The notes beneath the pieces are model-generated. The model worked only from the letters and a program-made list of their open reading frames with translations. It did not search any database and was not told where the DNA came from. A program made the translations under genes and the position numbers. DNA of 64,000 nucleotides from Isoetes taiwanensis (Eukaryota; Streptophyta; Lycopodiopsida; Isoetales; Isoetaceae): assembly GCA_021234155.1 (NCBI GenBank), contig JAJEKV010000013.1, forward strand, positions 4,150,028-4,214,027, written 5' to 3'. Every line of letters begins with the position of its first letter. Positions within the stretch are counted from its first letter, which is position 1. Positions 1-11,439 of this stretch are shown here, piece by piece.

Positions 1-820
1 ATATTGCAGAGATATTCTAGTGCATTAGTTGGCTAGGGTGCAACAGAAACGTTTCTCACTAATGGTTTGAAGCATGAATGGGAAATTATAGTTTCTTGCG
101 CTGCCTTTTACACAAAACGTTGAAAGTACTACTCTGAATCTAATTAAATTTTTGAATATTAGACTCTTTTGAGAAAGAAGGAAATATTTGATGAACATCT
201 TGAAGCGGCTGCTTAGATTTATTAGCCAATAAATGCAGCTGTAACCAACATAATCTTGAAACTTGAACTATTTGTTACTCTTGTTTCTGAAATAATAAGA
301 AATCTATCAATTTGTTACTGATCACTTATCAATTTATTTTTGAAAATAATGAGTATTATTTTACAAATGATAGCAGAGTATGATAATAGGGTATTATTTG
401 AAACATGGTATTATCTTACAAATGACAACAGGGTATAAGGTATTACCTTACAAATTATAAGAGGGGATGATTGAAAGAGGGTATTATTTGAAACGAGGTA
501 TTATCTTATAAATGGGAACAGGGTATAAATTTACAATTATTGAATGGGGGATTGTGATATCAGCATAACAGGGTATTGTCTTACAAATGAGGAAAAGGGG
601 GATTGTGGCCAAATGCCCCAATTCTAGAAATTCATTTTATCCTCCGTTGTTCTATGGAAAAAGAGGATTATATAGGCACTGTTGTTGGAGCATCTTTTTT
701 GTTATGTGTCTCATTGGGATGGTGTCATATCCAATGGGATGGTGTCATGTGATATGATATGACATGACGTAAAAAATATTATCTATCTATATGAATTGTG
801 CATGATATAAAATGAAATAA
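1..820. other. AT-rich noncoding stretch with a degenerate repeat
   Basis: I see no gene here. Between about 340 and 600 there are four to five imperfect copies of a unit close to TATTATCTTACAAATGA followed by ACAGGGTAT, spaced irregularly by 40-80 bases. Around 718-765 the phrase GGGATGGTGTCAT is repeated. None of this matches a family I can name. Confidence 0.5.
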
Positions 821-821
821 A

Positions 822-1075
<254 letters not shown>

Positions 1076-1079
1076 AAGA

Positions 1080-1892
1080 CATGTGCTTGGTAGGATCCGC
1101 CTCAGCTCACACCATTTGGGTGTTGAAACAGGACAATGGGGGCATATCATACCTAAACCAGAAAGATATTGTAAACTGTGCGAGACATGCTTGGTAGGAT
1201 CCGCCTCAGCTCACACCATTTGGGTGTTGAAACAGGACGATGGGGGCATATCATACCTAGACCAGAAAGATATTGTAAAGTGTGTGGTGAGGAGCAGGTA
1301 GAAGATGAATCCCATGCACTACTCAGATGTAGCGCATACCACTTATTGCGAGAGCACCATGGGATCCACTCTGATAATCTTCAGACCTTTTTTTCCTTAG
1401 GAGAAAAGAAAATTGGGGCATATTTATTGGAGCTATTGCAATATAGAGAGATTTGTCTAAAGAGAATGAACCATATTTTAGAAGATGATGATAAGTTGAG
1501 TGAGATATTGGTTATAAAAAGGCATGCAATTAGCAGGATGCGCTCGTCTTGGTGTTGAGGTTTTGAGGATGGGGACAATCTATCCCTAAAATCATGAGCG
1601 ATCGTAAAATATGTGGAAGGAGAGAGGTAGAAGATGAATAACATGTTTTGCTGAGGTGTTCTGCATACAGAGACAATATAGGATCTTACATAATAGAAAT
1701 GCTGCTCTATAGGGAAACATTTATACAAAATGTAAATGTTTTACTAGATAAAAGTGAAGAGGAGAGTGAGAATGAGGAGTTAGATGAGGAAATTGAAATC
1801 ATCAACTGCTCTAATCAAGATATGTAAAAATTGTCATCTTATAGGCCTGAGAGGCCTCCACAGATGTAATACATTTCATTTCATCTCTCTCT
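1080..1892 (+). mobile_element. LINE-A 3-prime fragment with duplicated zinc-finger module
   Basis: The region encodes the C-terminal part of a LINE-A protein. A first partial unit (1083-1172) is repeated from 1186. The second gives a readable stretch to 1558 with the zinc-finger layout CKVC, then VEDESHALLRCSAY (C-x2-C...H...C). A second, more diverged module follows (about 1570-1830; LRCSAY-like in shifted frames, ending EELDEEIEI). The fragment ends in the AGGCCT stem-loop (1843-1857) and a short TC tail. Several frameshifts and stops show that it is dead. Two zinc-finger modules in a row suggest unequal recombination or joining of two truncated copies. Confidence 0.75.
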
Positions 1893-3259
1893 CAACGCCA
1901 CCTGGATGCTTTGGACACTTTCTGTCAATTCACTGACATGAGAGTTAACTTGGCCAAGACAAGGGTGCTGCTGGTCCCATCATCCCGGCACCCACGCCTT
2001 CCCTCATTCACTTACCAGGGGCAGGTAGTGGAGGTGGCTCAGTATTATAAGTATTTGGGCATTGAGTTTTCTACTACCACACTTTGGGATGCATCCATCG
2101 TTACGGGTCACCGCAGTCGGGTTTGGAAAGCCTGATGCAATGCAAAACAACGATCACAAGGCAGAGAGTTGTATGCATGGGGTCACCAGCACACTTGTTC
2201 GAGGCCTTGGTTGAACCGGTCCTCCTCTATGGGGCGTATGTGGGGCCGTAATATCCCTCACCACTTGGAATCCATCTAGAGCAGTCACGTAAGGCCTTCT
2301 TGGCCCGAAAGCACGGGAGTGAAATCCATGGTCCCATATCGAGATCTTGCTCCGGGAGGCGGGCTTCCTTCCATTACGAGGGTCGCTACTGGGCGTCACA
2401 TTATTTACTTCCGTAAGGTGGTGGCTATGGATGAAGTCCCGGCTGCCCAACCTTGCTTTGGCAAATGGCGATGGGCCCTTGGCGACTCAAAGCTTCGCTG
2501 GAAAGACAAGCAAGCCCGCTGGTGGTTCGCTATGGAATGTGCAGGCACACGGATGTGGACCGGTGCATACACCGAAGGAACGCTACCGCCTTGAAGCGGT
2601 ATTTGGATGCTTGCTTCATGGCCAAGCTTTGGGATGCAGAGGCCTGTCACATGTCAAGGTGACAAATTATCGGCAACAGGTTAATCCCATGCTCACGAGG
2701 GGCCCACACCACTACTGTGCACCCATCTACCCATGAAAAAGCCTTGGTGGTGATTGCTTCCCATTCGCGCAGTGCACACCACCGCGCATTGAGACGGGGA
2801 GATGGATTCGGGATCCGCGTGAGGACAGAGTCTGTCGATCTTTGTCAGCAGCGCCATTGAGGATGAAAGTCCGCCCTCGGGCCTGTCCGTCGAGCATATC
2901 GGGCTCGGTATGCTCGGTTAGTTGTGCCCCAGGGGGCCTTGCATGAGCTCTCGAGCACGGCCTCTGTAGGCTTGTTGGGATCGTACCTCAGGGAGGTAAT
3001 GGATCTGCGGTTCAGTTATGCCCCCACAATAGGCATTAACCTCAATTTGTACTTGTGATTATGTATATAACTATGCGGTATGTCAAGCATCCTTATTGCT
3101 ACTAAGGTTTTAGAAACCCGCGCCGAGGGGGGGTTTTTAATCCTGGTAGTAATATGCCTGTTGCTCTCTCTTTGTACTTGGGTCCCATAGGCCGGTTGGT
3201 CTCGTGGGCGATAAAATCATATTCTATTCTATTCTATTCTATTCTATTCTATTCTATTC

Positions 3260-3338
<79 letters not shown>
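1893..3338 (+). mobile_element. LINE-B, 5-prime truncated, with (TATTC)n(TC)n tail
   Basis: A degraded non-LTR retrotransposon of a second family. It opens in the RT thumb region: 1893-2135 reads TFCQFTDMRVNLAKTRVLL and then YKYLGIEFS, the usual region after the RT active site. Later sequence is broken by frameshifts. Near 2895-3010 the terminal coding motif RARYA..LV.P...VGLLGSYL.EV.DLR can be read, and it is shared with the copy at 21.96 kb. The noncoding end has a G-rich hairpin (about 3112-3145), then GGTCCCATAG and the terminal stem-loop (3182-3209), then ATTCT pentamers (about 3219-3264) and TC dinucleotides to 3338. Low confidence for exact 5-prime end. Confidence 0.7.
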
Positions 3339-3339
<1 letters not shown>

Positions 3340-4037
3340 AGCAGGAAGATTCACAGATATAGATATTGGAAATGGCGGTGTGGCATGCTATGTCAGAGAC
3401 GAGTATCTGGATGTAGTGATGGCTGTCAAGAAAGATATAAATAATCGATATATATGGATGCGGATCAAGCAACAAAACAATATGATATATATGGCGTAAA
3501 AGCATGTTACCTCGCACCAAGACGCCATGAGCCTATTCAGATGGGGCTACAGGTGAAGATATATTCTTTGAATTGGAACAAGATGTCATGGAATATCAGA
3601 TGCAGGGGACTATCATATTGGTAGGCGATTTCAATGGGAGAACAGGAAGCACACAAGCAACAATCCATACATGGGAAGATGAGCCTTTATGGTTTAAATC
3701 GATGGAGGACTCGAGAAATTGCTAGGCTAAATTTGGAGCAGATTGTTCCGCTGATCCGACAACCACAAAATCCGGCCGCCATTTGTGTTAAATCTTTGCA
3801 CAAATCTTTGAACTCCCGGTATGTAATGGAATGGATCGATTTCCTAACTCCAAAGCTTGTACATGCGGATCCAAGAGTGTGGTTGACTATTTGATCATAT
3901 CACAAAATGCTCTGGAGTTAATAATGATTCCGAAGTTGGGGAGAAAACACGGAATCGGACCATGCATCATTGATATTCTCCATAGGTAAGAGTAGAATGC
4001 CATCCCACGTGGAAAATGCTGCCCATAACCTATTTGT
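3339..4037 (+). pseudogene. LINE-A endonuclease domain, frameshifted
   Basis: This is the 5-prime part of the longest LINE-A copy. Conceptual reading across several frames gives GNGGVACYVRDEYLDVV, a line resembling GDFNGRTGSTQA, and VVDYLIIS. These are hallmarks of the APE-type endonuclease of LINEs, which nicks target DNA to prime reverse transcription. At least three frame changes and several stops disrupt it. The extreme N-terminal end of the endonuclease is missing; the fragment begins directly after the TC tail of the preceding LINE-B. Confidence 0.6.
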
Positions 4038-4694
4038 ATGATCGGACCTGCTATGGCAGAGGCATATAGAGCATATGTGGAAGAGCAAATAGAACAAAGC
4101 ATTTGGGATGACAATGCCATGAGATATGCAATGAGTCAATTGATAAAGATAATTGCAGATGCCATACATCAATGTAAACCAAATCGGGTAAAAAAGGGAC
4201 TTCCCTGTAAATCATGGTATGACGATGAGTGTCGTGCAGCTAAGAAACAATGGAAAGAAAGCCAGGGAGAAAGCAAGAAAACTATGAGGAAGAAATATCA
4301 ACGGATTGTTCGGCAAAAGAAAAGACATTTTATCTTGTCAAAGCAGGAGTTTCTGGTCCAACAATGTCATGCAGATCCGAAAACATATTGGAAAAATCTG
4401 AAGAAGCACAAGCACAAAGATCTTCCCATCTCTGCAGCCGAGCTTTGGAGCCAAGTCAAAAAGCTATACTATGATGTTAACAGCCAAGTAACGCCAAAAG
4501 CAAAATCTGATTTGGTCTTCACTGAGGAAGAAATAGCCGAGGGCATAAACAAACTTGCAAATGGAAAAGCAAAGGATCGAGAACATCCGAGCTTGAGAAC
4601 ATCTCAAATGGGCCGGGAAGAGCATGTATGCAGTAATAACGCGCATGTTCAATATAGCGATGCAACAGGGATTCCCCCAGGATTGGCAACTTAA
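4038..4694 (+). pseudogene. LINE-A linker between endonuclease and RT
   Basis: An open stretch of 218 codons rich in Lys, Arg and Gln (WYDDECRAAKKQWKESQ; KKYQRIVRQKKRHFILSKQ). It matches in layout the basic linker between endonuclease and reverse transcriptase of LINE proteins, and the corresponding part of LINE-C (WWDAECREARARL). It ends with EEEIAEGINKLANGKAKD, the usual run-in to RT motif 0/1. A frameshift near 4585-4600 then moves the frame to the next entry. It probably belongs to one original polyprotein with the RT downstream. Confidence 0.7.
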
Positions 4695-6033
4695 CAGAAT
4701 TGTTCCCATACACAAGAGTGGATCTATGCTGGATGGCAATAATTATCGTACTCTCATGGTAAGCAATCTATTCTCCAAGCTTTTTGCTAGCATAATAGAG
4801 AAGAAAATTAGTGTATGGGCTGAACATAATGATAAGAGAGCCAAGACTCAGGCAGGATTTCGTGCAAATATGTCTACATTAGACCACCTGCTCACACTAA
4901 AATGCATTTTTGATACAGTGAAGGGCACCAAAAAACCAGTGTATGTTGCTTTTATTGACTTCCGTAAAGCATTTGATAAAGTTCCACGGAACAAGCTATG
5001 GGAAAGAATGGAATATTTACAGGTACCCAAACAGTTGACAGATGCAGTGCAGATATTATATGAAAAAGTGTTGGTGCAGCTATCGATGCCATTCAAAGCA
5101 GTCATATCAGATGTAACGGAAAGTAACATTGGCGTGAAACAGGGATGCCCCCTGTCTCCTACGATCTTTGGTCTTTTTATAGATAGCCTTGAGGAGTGGC
5201 TGAAAGATAATTGTGATGGAGGCACGGAGATGTATGGTTATGTCATCCAATTGCTTCTGTATGCGGATGATGTAGTGCTTTTTGCACGCTCACATGGGCA
5301 CATGCAACAGCTACTGGACCATTTGGCCACTTTTTGTGACAGGACAGGGATGCAAGTCAATTTGGAAAAAACTAAGATTATGACGGTTGGAGCTCTCAGG
5401 CAAGAATCCGGTTTTAAATATAAGGAGGATCTAGTGGAGACATGCGAAGCATACAAATACCTTGGGCTTGTCATAAGAAGAAATCACAAATGGCATGCAT
5501 GCATAGCACAAAGGGTGGAAAGTGGGCAAAAAGCGCTATACTCTATGCAAAGCACATGCAGGAAGTCTCACATTTGGGCGTGGGCTCTTAAGAGCAAACT
5601 CTATGAGGCGCTGGTCCAAAGCACAATACTCTATGGGGCTGAAATTTGGGGGCCAGGGCTGCCACAGTGCTTATGGGAAGACATAGAGCAGGTGCACAAG
5701 AAATTTTTAAGACTGGAGCTAGGAGTAAAGGCACAAACACCCTACCCGATGATGCTAGTTGAGTGTGGCCTTATGACACTTGAAGGAGAAGCTCTGCTCA
5801 AGTGCATTAAATACTTGACTAAGGTCAAGAAAATGAATAACACCCGCATTCCCCATCATGCCATCTTTGGGCAATTGAAAATAAGGGATGGTTTCTTTGA
5901 TGTTCTTAAATGGTTTGCCGGGTGGGATATTGTATGGGAAGATATACCCCAAAATGATCACTTGAGGGCATGGGTTCATGAAAAGGTTAAGAGGAGACTT
6001 TGGCTAAATCCAAAAGCGAAGATGTTACTATGA
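4624..6033 (+). pseudogene. LINE-A reverse transcriptase
   Basis: A 469-codon open frame with the ordered motifs of a non-LTR reverse transcriptase: NRIVPIHKSG (near residue 23), YVAFIDFRKAFDKV (near 105), NIGVKQGCPLSPTIFG (near 170), the active site LLLYADDVVLFA (near 210) and MQVNLEKTKIM (near 240). A thumb and connection region with ILYGAEIWGP and KKFLRLELGVKAQTPYPMML follows. It would copy the element RNA at the nicked target. The frame begins inside the RT, so the annotated start is not a true start. Catalytic YADD is intact, but the upstream endonuclease and downstream zinc finger are frameshifted, so this copy is presumably inactive. Not a plant L1 type by its C-terminus; clade not determined. 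Confidence 0.9.
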
Positions 6034-6655
<622 letters not shown>

Positions 6656-7075
6656 CATGTGCTTGGTAGGATCCGCCTCAGCTCACACCATTTGGGTGTT
6701 GAAACAGGACGATGGGGGCATATCATACCTAGACTAGAAAGATATTGTAAAGTGTGCAATGAGGAGCAGGTAGAAGATGAATCCCATGCACTACTCAGAT
6801 GTAGCGCATACCACTTATTGCGAGAGCACCATGGGATCCACTCTGATAATCTTCAGACCTTTTTTTCCTTAGGAGAAGAGAAAATTGGGGCATATTTATT
6901 GGAGCTATTGCAATATAGAGAGATTTGTCTAAAGAGAATGAACCATATTTTAGAAGATGGTGATAAGTTGAGTGAGATATTGGTTATAAAAAAGGCATGC
7001 AATTAGCAGGATGCGCTCGTCTTGGTGTTGAGGTTTTGAGGATGGGGGCAATCTATCCCCAAAATCATGAAAGTC
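6656..7075 (+). mobile_element. LINE-A 3-prime zinc-finger fragment
   Basis: A 115-codon open frame (6659-7006) begins LGRIRLSSHHLGVETGRWG and holds the zinc-finger signature CKVCNEEQVEDESHALLRCSAY followed by LLELLQYREICLKRMN. It is about 97 percent alike by eye to 1186-1555. It runs on into the start of a second module (IKKACN, then a stop) and breaks off near 7075 in unrelated AT-rich sequence. No stem-loop or tail is present at its own 3-prime side. Confidence 0.75.
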
Positions 7076-7267
7076 GTATTTAATTAAAGTGGGACAAATC
7101 TTGCATTTTGGGACTCGGACTGAAAATGGGACTCATACCCCATAAAAAAAAAATTCTGAATTGATTGCTTGAATAGAATTACACATCACACACAAAGAAT
7201 TGGGTTACTTGTTTTCCTCATAAATTTTACAAACCACTAGTTGAGAAAGTTTTCAAGCTTCTTAATA

Positions 7268-8525
7268 TTATCTACCCTCATACAATGATATAGCATGGAG
7301 GTTGCTCATGGCTTTGTCCATCTCCCTTTTTGGGATCTTGTGTGTGTTGTCCTTTGCAATGTGAGAACTTGGATATGACCATACCACACACTCCACCAAT
7401 TCCCTCTTTTGAGGATCAGCATGATTTGCCCTCCACTTCTTCTCCCAGCAGTCAGTGTATTGCTCCTTCAAGTTGCCCTTCTTGTGCCTCCCAATGGGCT
7501 CTCAATATTAAATTTGGAATCCAGGACGCAACTCCTCTCCATCAGGCATAGTGGTGGTTACATCAGAGAGTGCCACCCCTAACCATATTGGACAATCCTC
7601 ATCATCAGGCCTTACTAGCACAAAGTATCCTTCCTTGATGTCCTCAAAGGGATCCCACTCAGGAAGATCAAACCACTTCGGCTTTGAGGCCTTACTTCCC
7701 ACAAACCACTTGGAACCCTTGTTAGGAACATTCTTAGACGTGCTCGCTCGTTGAGAACCCTCCCATCTTGACTCTGGCAAGAACCCGTCTCTCAACTCCC
7801 TCCCACATGGTTGTTCAATTTCTAAGCATGTCACAACTTTCTCCCAGTACTTGATTAAAGAGTCCATTTGATTTTTCTTAAGAGTGGAGGTGTGCTTTCC
7901 ATTTCGAACATCATCCCAGTGCGTTATATAATCCTTGATGCCCTTCACTAGTTGGCTAGAGTCTTTGACAGTCTTGAAGGGAGGTAGTGGTTTTGGCTGC
8001 CCTTTAGGAATGAGAACTTCACCAGCAGCACCCCGTTGCCACAACTCGATTCCTTGTACAGGCATCCACAACTTGTCACCTGGTCTTCACTTATATTGCA
8101 TGATTGGTATTCCATCCCTAACCCAAAACTTGAACTGAAGTGGCTTTGTGTGTCCTGTCAACTGATCCTTACCATCTAGCAAGTATCCCTCGACAAATGA
8201 TTTCTAATCTGCAACCTCATCCATCAAGAAAGCCATTGGGTTGGGGTCAATGCTGCTCTCAAACACATCCATTAGTTCAGGGAGACTAGTCACGTTTTCT
8301 CTCTTGAGCTTGATGGAGAAAGTTCCAAAGAATGCATCTATATCATCATGCATATGCCCAACCATCATGAACCCCACTTTCACAACTTTGAATACTCCCA
8401 CTGCTGTCAAGTATGACATTGCCCCAAACATCCATCTATTCTTGTTTTCTTTCCAACAGTTGTCCAATTGAACACATAGCTCCTCAGGCAGTTGTTTTTC
8501 AAGTAAGGGGAAATCATCCCAAGTC
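7268..8525 (-). pseudogene. Uncharacterised transposase-like gene, 3-prime part (interrupted)
   Basis: This is the downstream half of the gene whose upstream half lies at 20079-20869. Reading the minus strand from the LTR junction, the frame gives QLPEELCVQLDNCWKENKNR, then VGHMHDDIDAFFGTFS, and further on YFVLVRPDDEDCPIWLGVAL. I recall the first two motifs from a family of long predicted proteins (listed as DUF7869 in my memory) in plants, algae and animals; function is unknown to me. The conserved acids in DNC and HDDID resemble the spacing of an RNase-H-fold (DDE-like) nuclease. The same frame carries nonsense codons at 8204-8206, near 8091, and two near 7500 (where a Gln and a Trp codon would be expected). 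It is a pseudogene even apart from the insertion. Confidence 0.65.
8521..8525. repeat. Target-site duplication, left (AAGTC)
   Basis: AAGTC directly precedes the TGTGACGT terminus of the LTR element. The same five bases directly follow the ACGTCACA terminus at 20079-20083. Five-base duplications are usual for LTR retrotransposon integrases. Dropping one copy joins the two gene halves in a continuous reading frame. Confidence 0.9.
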
Positions 8526-10228
8526 TGTGACGTCCCCTACTCGCATACGGTGCCCTCACCGTATACAAACAGGAGTTCATCCCCCATACCAGCTCCATGC
8601 TAATACAGGGCCCTCCACATGACACTGCAACCGTGACGGGTTCCAGTGGGAAGAGTGGAAGGGTCATTGCACCCCGTCTCCCTCAGGGCCTACCTAGCTG
8701 CGGAAGCGTAAACATACATGTCAGTAGCACATACATCAACATCATATGACCATCACGAAGGATGGTCCTCCACATATCTGCATAGACAAAGATCAGCACA
8801 TCACATAGGGAATCCTACCCAAGGCTCAGACTCAAAGGGATGACTGACGGCTTGGGTCTCCAGAGTTCATTGCAGACAGAATTCATGGCAATGGATTTGG
8901 CTGGCATAAGAACATGGCATAGGGTTGTCCACTCCATCCGCCCCTCCTGCGTACACTTTGCGAGTAGGTGAAAAAAGTATTGGGGACCTGTTGTAGCCGC
9001 CGGATGCATAGCCAAGGGGGCTATATCCTGGGTTGCATCTCCCAGTTCCGATGGGGCGGTAGGGATCTCTCCCTCCGAGATCTACATCTTGACTCAAGGT
9101 GACTAGAGGGCCCTTGCCGTATTCGACTTGAACTCAATGGAAGGTCATATTCACCACCTCACAGTGTCGAGCCCATGCCTTGCCCTGCGGTAGCAAAGCC
9201 ATTAGACCTAGTCACAATGATCCCCGGTAGCACTAACACACCATAGGGATCGTTCAAGAGTCGAGAACACGAACCTCCTTATAAGCCCGGTCGGCCCCTT
9301 CACCCACAACCGGTGTGGCTCTTGTGCCTGAGGCCGCATCTATAGTGTGCTAGAGAGGCTAATCTAGGAGCATCTACTACCAAGCTTTAGGTCTCTACCC
9401 CCTTCCCAATACAAGGAGTTCACAGGAGATACATCATCCATATACATCACGAGAAGAACTAAAGAACAAGATCTAATCTATATCATAGAGTTAGGTTCTT
9501 TAGTTAGAATCTGCTATCTAGAGTTCTAGAGGGCTGCTATGGGCAATTTAAGAGGCTAAACCCTCTTTGATTGATGGCTGAAATGGGGTTTAGACTACTA
9601 AATTGCCTAAATACTGATCCTTGAGTTCCTCCTCGACTGAACTCGACCATCCTGGCTTTGAAATGCTCGAATCAAGGAAAACTAATGATGCAGATTCTCT
9701 CGGACAAAGTGCGGGAGGCGGTTTTGGCTCTTGAGGCAGCCAAAGCAGAGCTCTAAAACCCTAGAAACGAAAATGGGCAAGTTAGGGTTCTCCTACTTAA
9801 ATAGACAAGGGGTGGCTAGGGTTTCCAATTATCCCCTTTAGGCATGTGGGATAATTGGGAAAAGGGCCCACTTGCCTTTAAGGGCTAGGTGGCCAAATGT
9901 GCCCACATGGAAATGTGTGCACCCAAATGTGCTCACATGGAAATGTGTGCACATTAATGAATGTGTACATTGGAAAATGTGCACATTAATTGCACCTATG
10001 GGTATGGCCCACTTGGCATCAAGTGGCCACATGGAAATGTGTGCCCACATTAATGTGTACATTGGAAAATGTGCACATTAATACTAATGCACATTCTTAG
10101 CAAGTTGCCCCTAGGGGCTACCCCTTGGCTACACGTTGGCGTACGCGTCGGTCGGGATGGCGTGTAATGCGGCGTGGCGTGGCGATTACAATATCGTCCG
10201 GGGCGTATCTTGTCTTTGGAACGTCACA
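8526..10228 (-). repeat. LTR (3-prime LTR of the minus-strand element)
   Basis: Its ends are perfect 8-base inverted repeats, TGTGACGT and ACGTCACA, and it is 1703 bp long. A TATA-like CTATTTAAGTAG is on the minus strand at about 9794-9805, conserved at 19644-19655 and, with one change, at 52023-52034. Near 9890-10085 there are short repeats: CACATGGAAATGTGTGC three times and TGTACATTGGAAAATGTGCAC or a close variant twice. They are contracted in the LTR at 51.7 kb. The readable frames here are products of these repeats. Confidence 0.9.
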
Positions 10229-10243
10229 TTCTCCCCCACCTGA
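10229..10243 (-). promoter_or_regulatory. Polypurine tract of the LTR element
   Basis: The minus strand reads CAGGTGGGGGAGAA immediately before the 3-prime LTR. The related element at 47-53 kb has AAGGTGGGGAGAA in the same place (51699-51711). Purine-rich tracts at this position prime plus-strand DNA synthesis in LTR retroelements. Confidence 0.8.
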
Positions 10244-10319
10244 AATGATGATGTCTCGGCAAGATCGTGGTTCTCCCCACCTTGGAATCTTTAACTAACG
10301 CAATCAACCACGATGCATA

Positions 10320-10840
10320 CGATATACTACTATAATACTTACACATTTATTACGATTACCTTAAGATAATATTTTTAAATCATTATTACGCCATTACATT
10401 ATCAAATAAGTTGTCAATTCAGAACTTCTACTAAAATAAGGTACTTATTAGTTTCTATTATCACAACATTTAGTTTATCACAATTTAACACTTTCATATA
10501 CAATTATTATTTAAGGTACTCTTCATTCCTTGCAACACATTCCAACAAAATTTGTGTTGCGGTCTTACACCTTAAAAATCCCGCATTAATTTTACAATAT
10601 CTATAATTACATACTTACTATCTTAATTATTAGAATTACTCTAAGGTAATGTTTAAGACATTACTATTTCGTTATCCTATTAACTTATCACATCATAACT
10701 TAATCCACATAAGGTAATTATTAACCTTACTTAATACAACATTTAAGTTTATCGAGTTTATCAATTTCATACAAAATTTACACTTCTAAGGTACCCTTCA
10801 TCCCTTGCAACACATTATAACAAAATTTGTGTTGCAAGCC
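10320..10840. repeat. Tandem duplication of about 285 bp in the element 3-prime untranslated region
   Basis: The segments ending in CCTTGCAACACATTCCAACA (about 10350-10565) and CCTTGCAACACATTATAACA (about 10635-10840) are diverged copies of one unit containing the phrase CTAAGGTAATATTTA or close to it. The sister element at 51370-51610 has only one copy, so the duplication is specific to this lineage. Confidence 0.65.
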
Positions 10841-11439
10841 TAAATGGAGTTCGACCTCCTTGCCCTCCCGAGCTCTATTGGCTGCAGGTCGACACTACCT
10901 ATTATTAATTATTACAAAAATTTTGGTTATATGGTGACCACCCCACCTATCTACATGGATGCATGGCTAATCTCCCGCCAGAGGAAGAGGGTGGATCTTC
11001 CATTATGGCCAGGTGGAGCAGCCTATATGCCTATATGCGCTCATGCCTACACCTCTAGTTGCCCGGGCGTGGAGGATATCCTTCCCGCGTGGGGGGCGTG
11101 AAGGATAGATTCCTCCTATCAAAGCATATATGGGGCTAAAGGTGCCTTTCCTATCAATGCATTCCTTAATGACCTCCTTTCTCTCGAGGTCGTCTACTTC
11201 CGTGGGACAGAAGTAGACTTTCTAATCTACCTTCCACTCGTCCAGGCGGAAACGCGGTCATGCCTACATTGACATTACACCACGCCCTAGAGATCACCGT
11301 AGTGGTCTCATCATCGGTAACAACGCATGCAATCCATACCAAGCATAGGTTGCATGCGTAGATTAATCTTAACTACACATGAAACTAATTTAAACACAAA
11401 TCGACATGGCTGAGCCAATTTTTTTTTTCTGGCTCCCTT

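Noticed and set aside
9838..10081. Frames on both strands repeated at 19689-19932
   Set aside because: They lie inside the two LTR copies and arise from the CACATGGAAATGTG repeats; presence in both copies reflects LTR duplication and not gene conservation.
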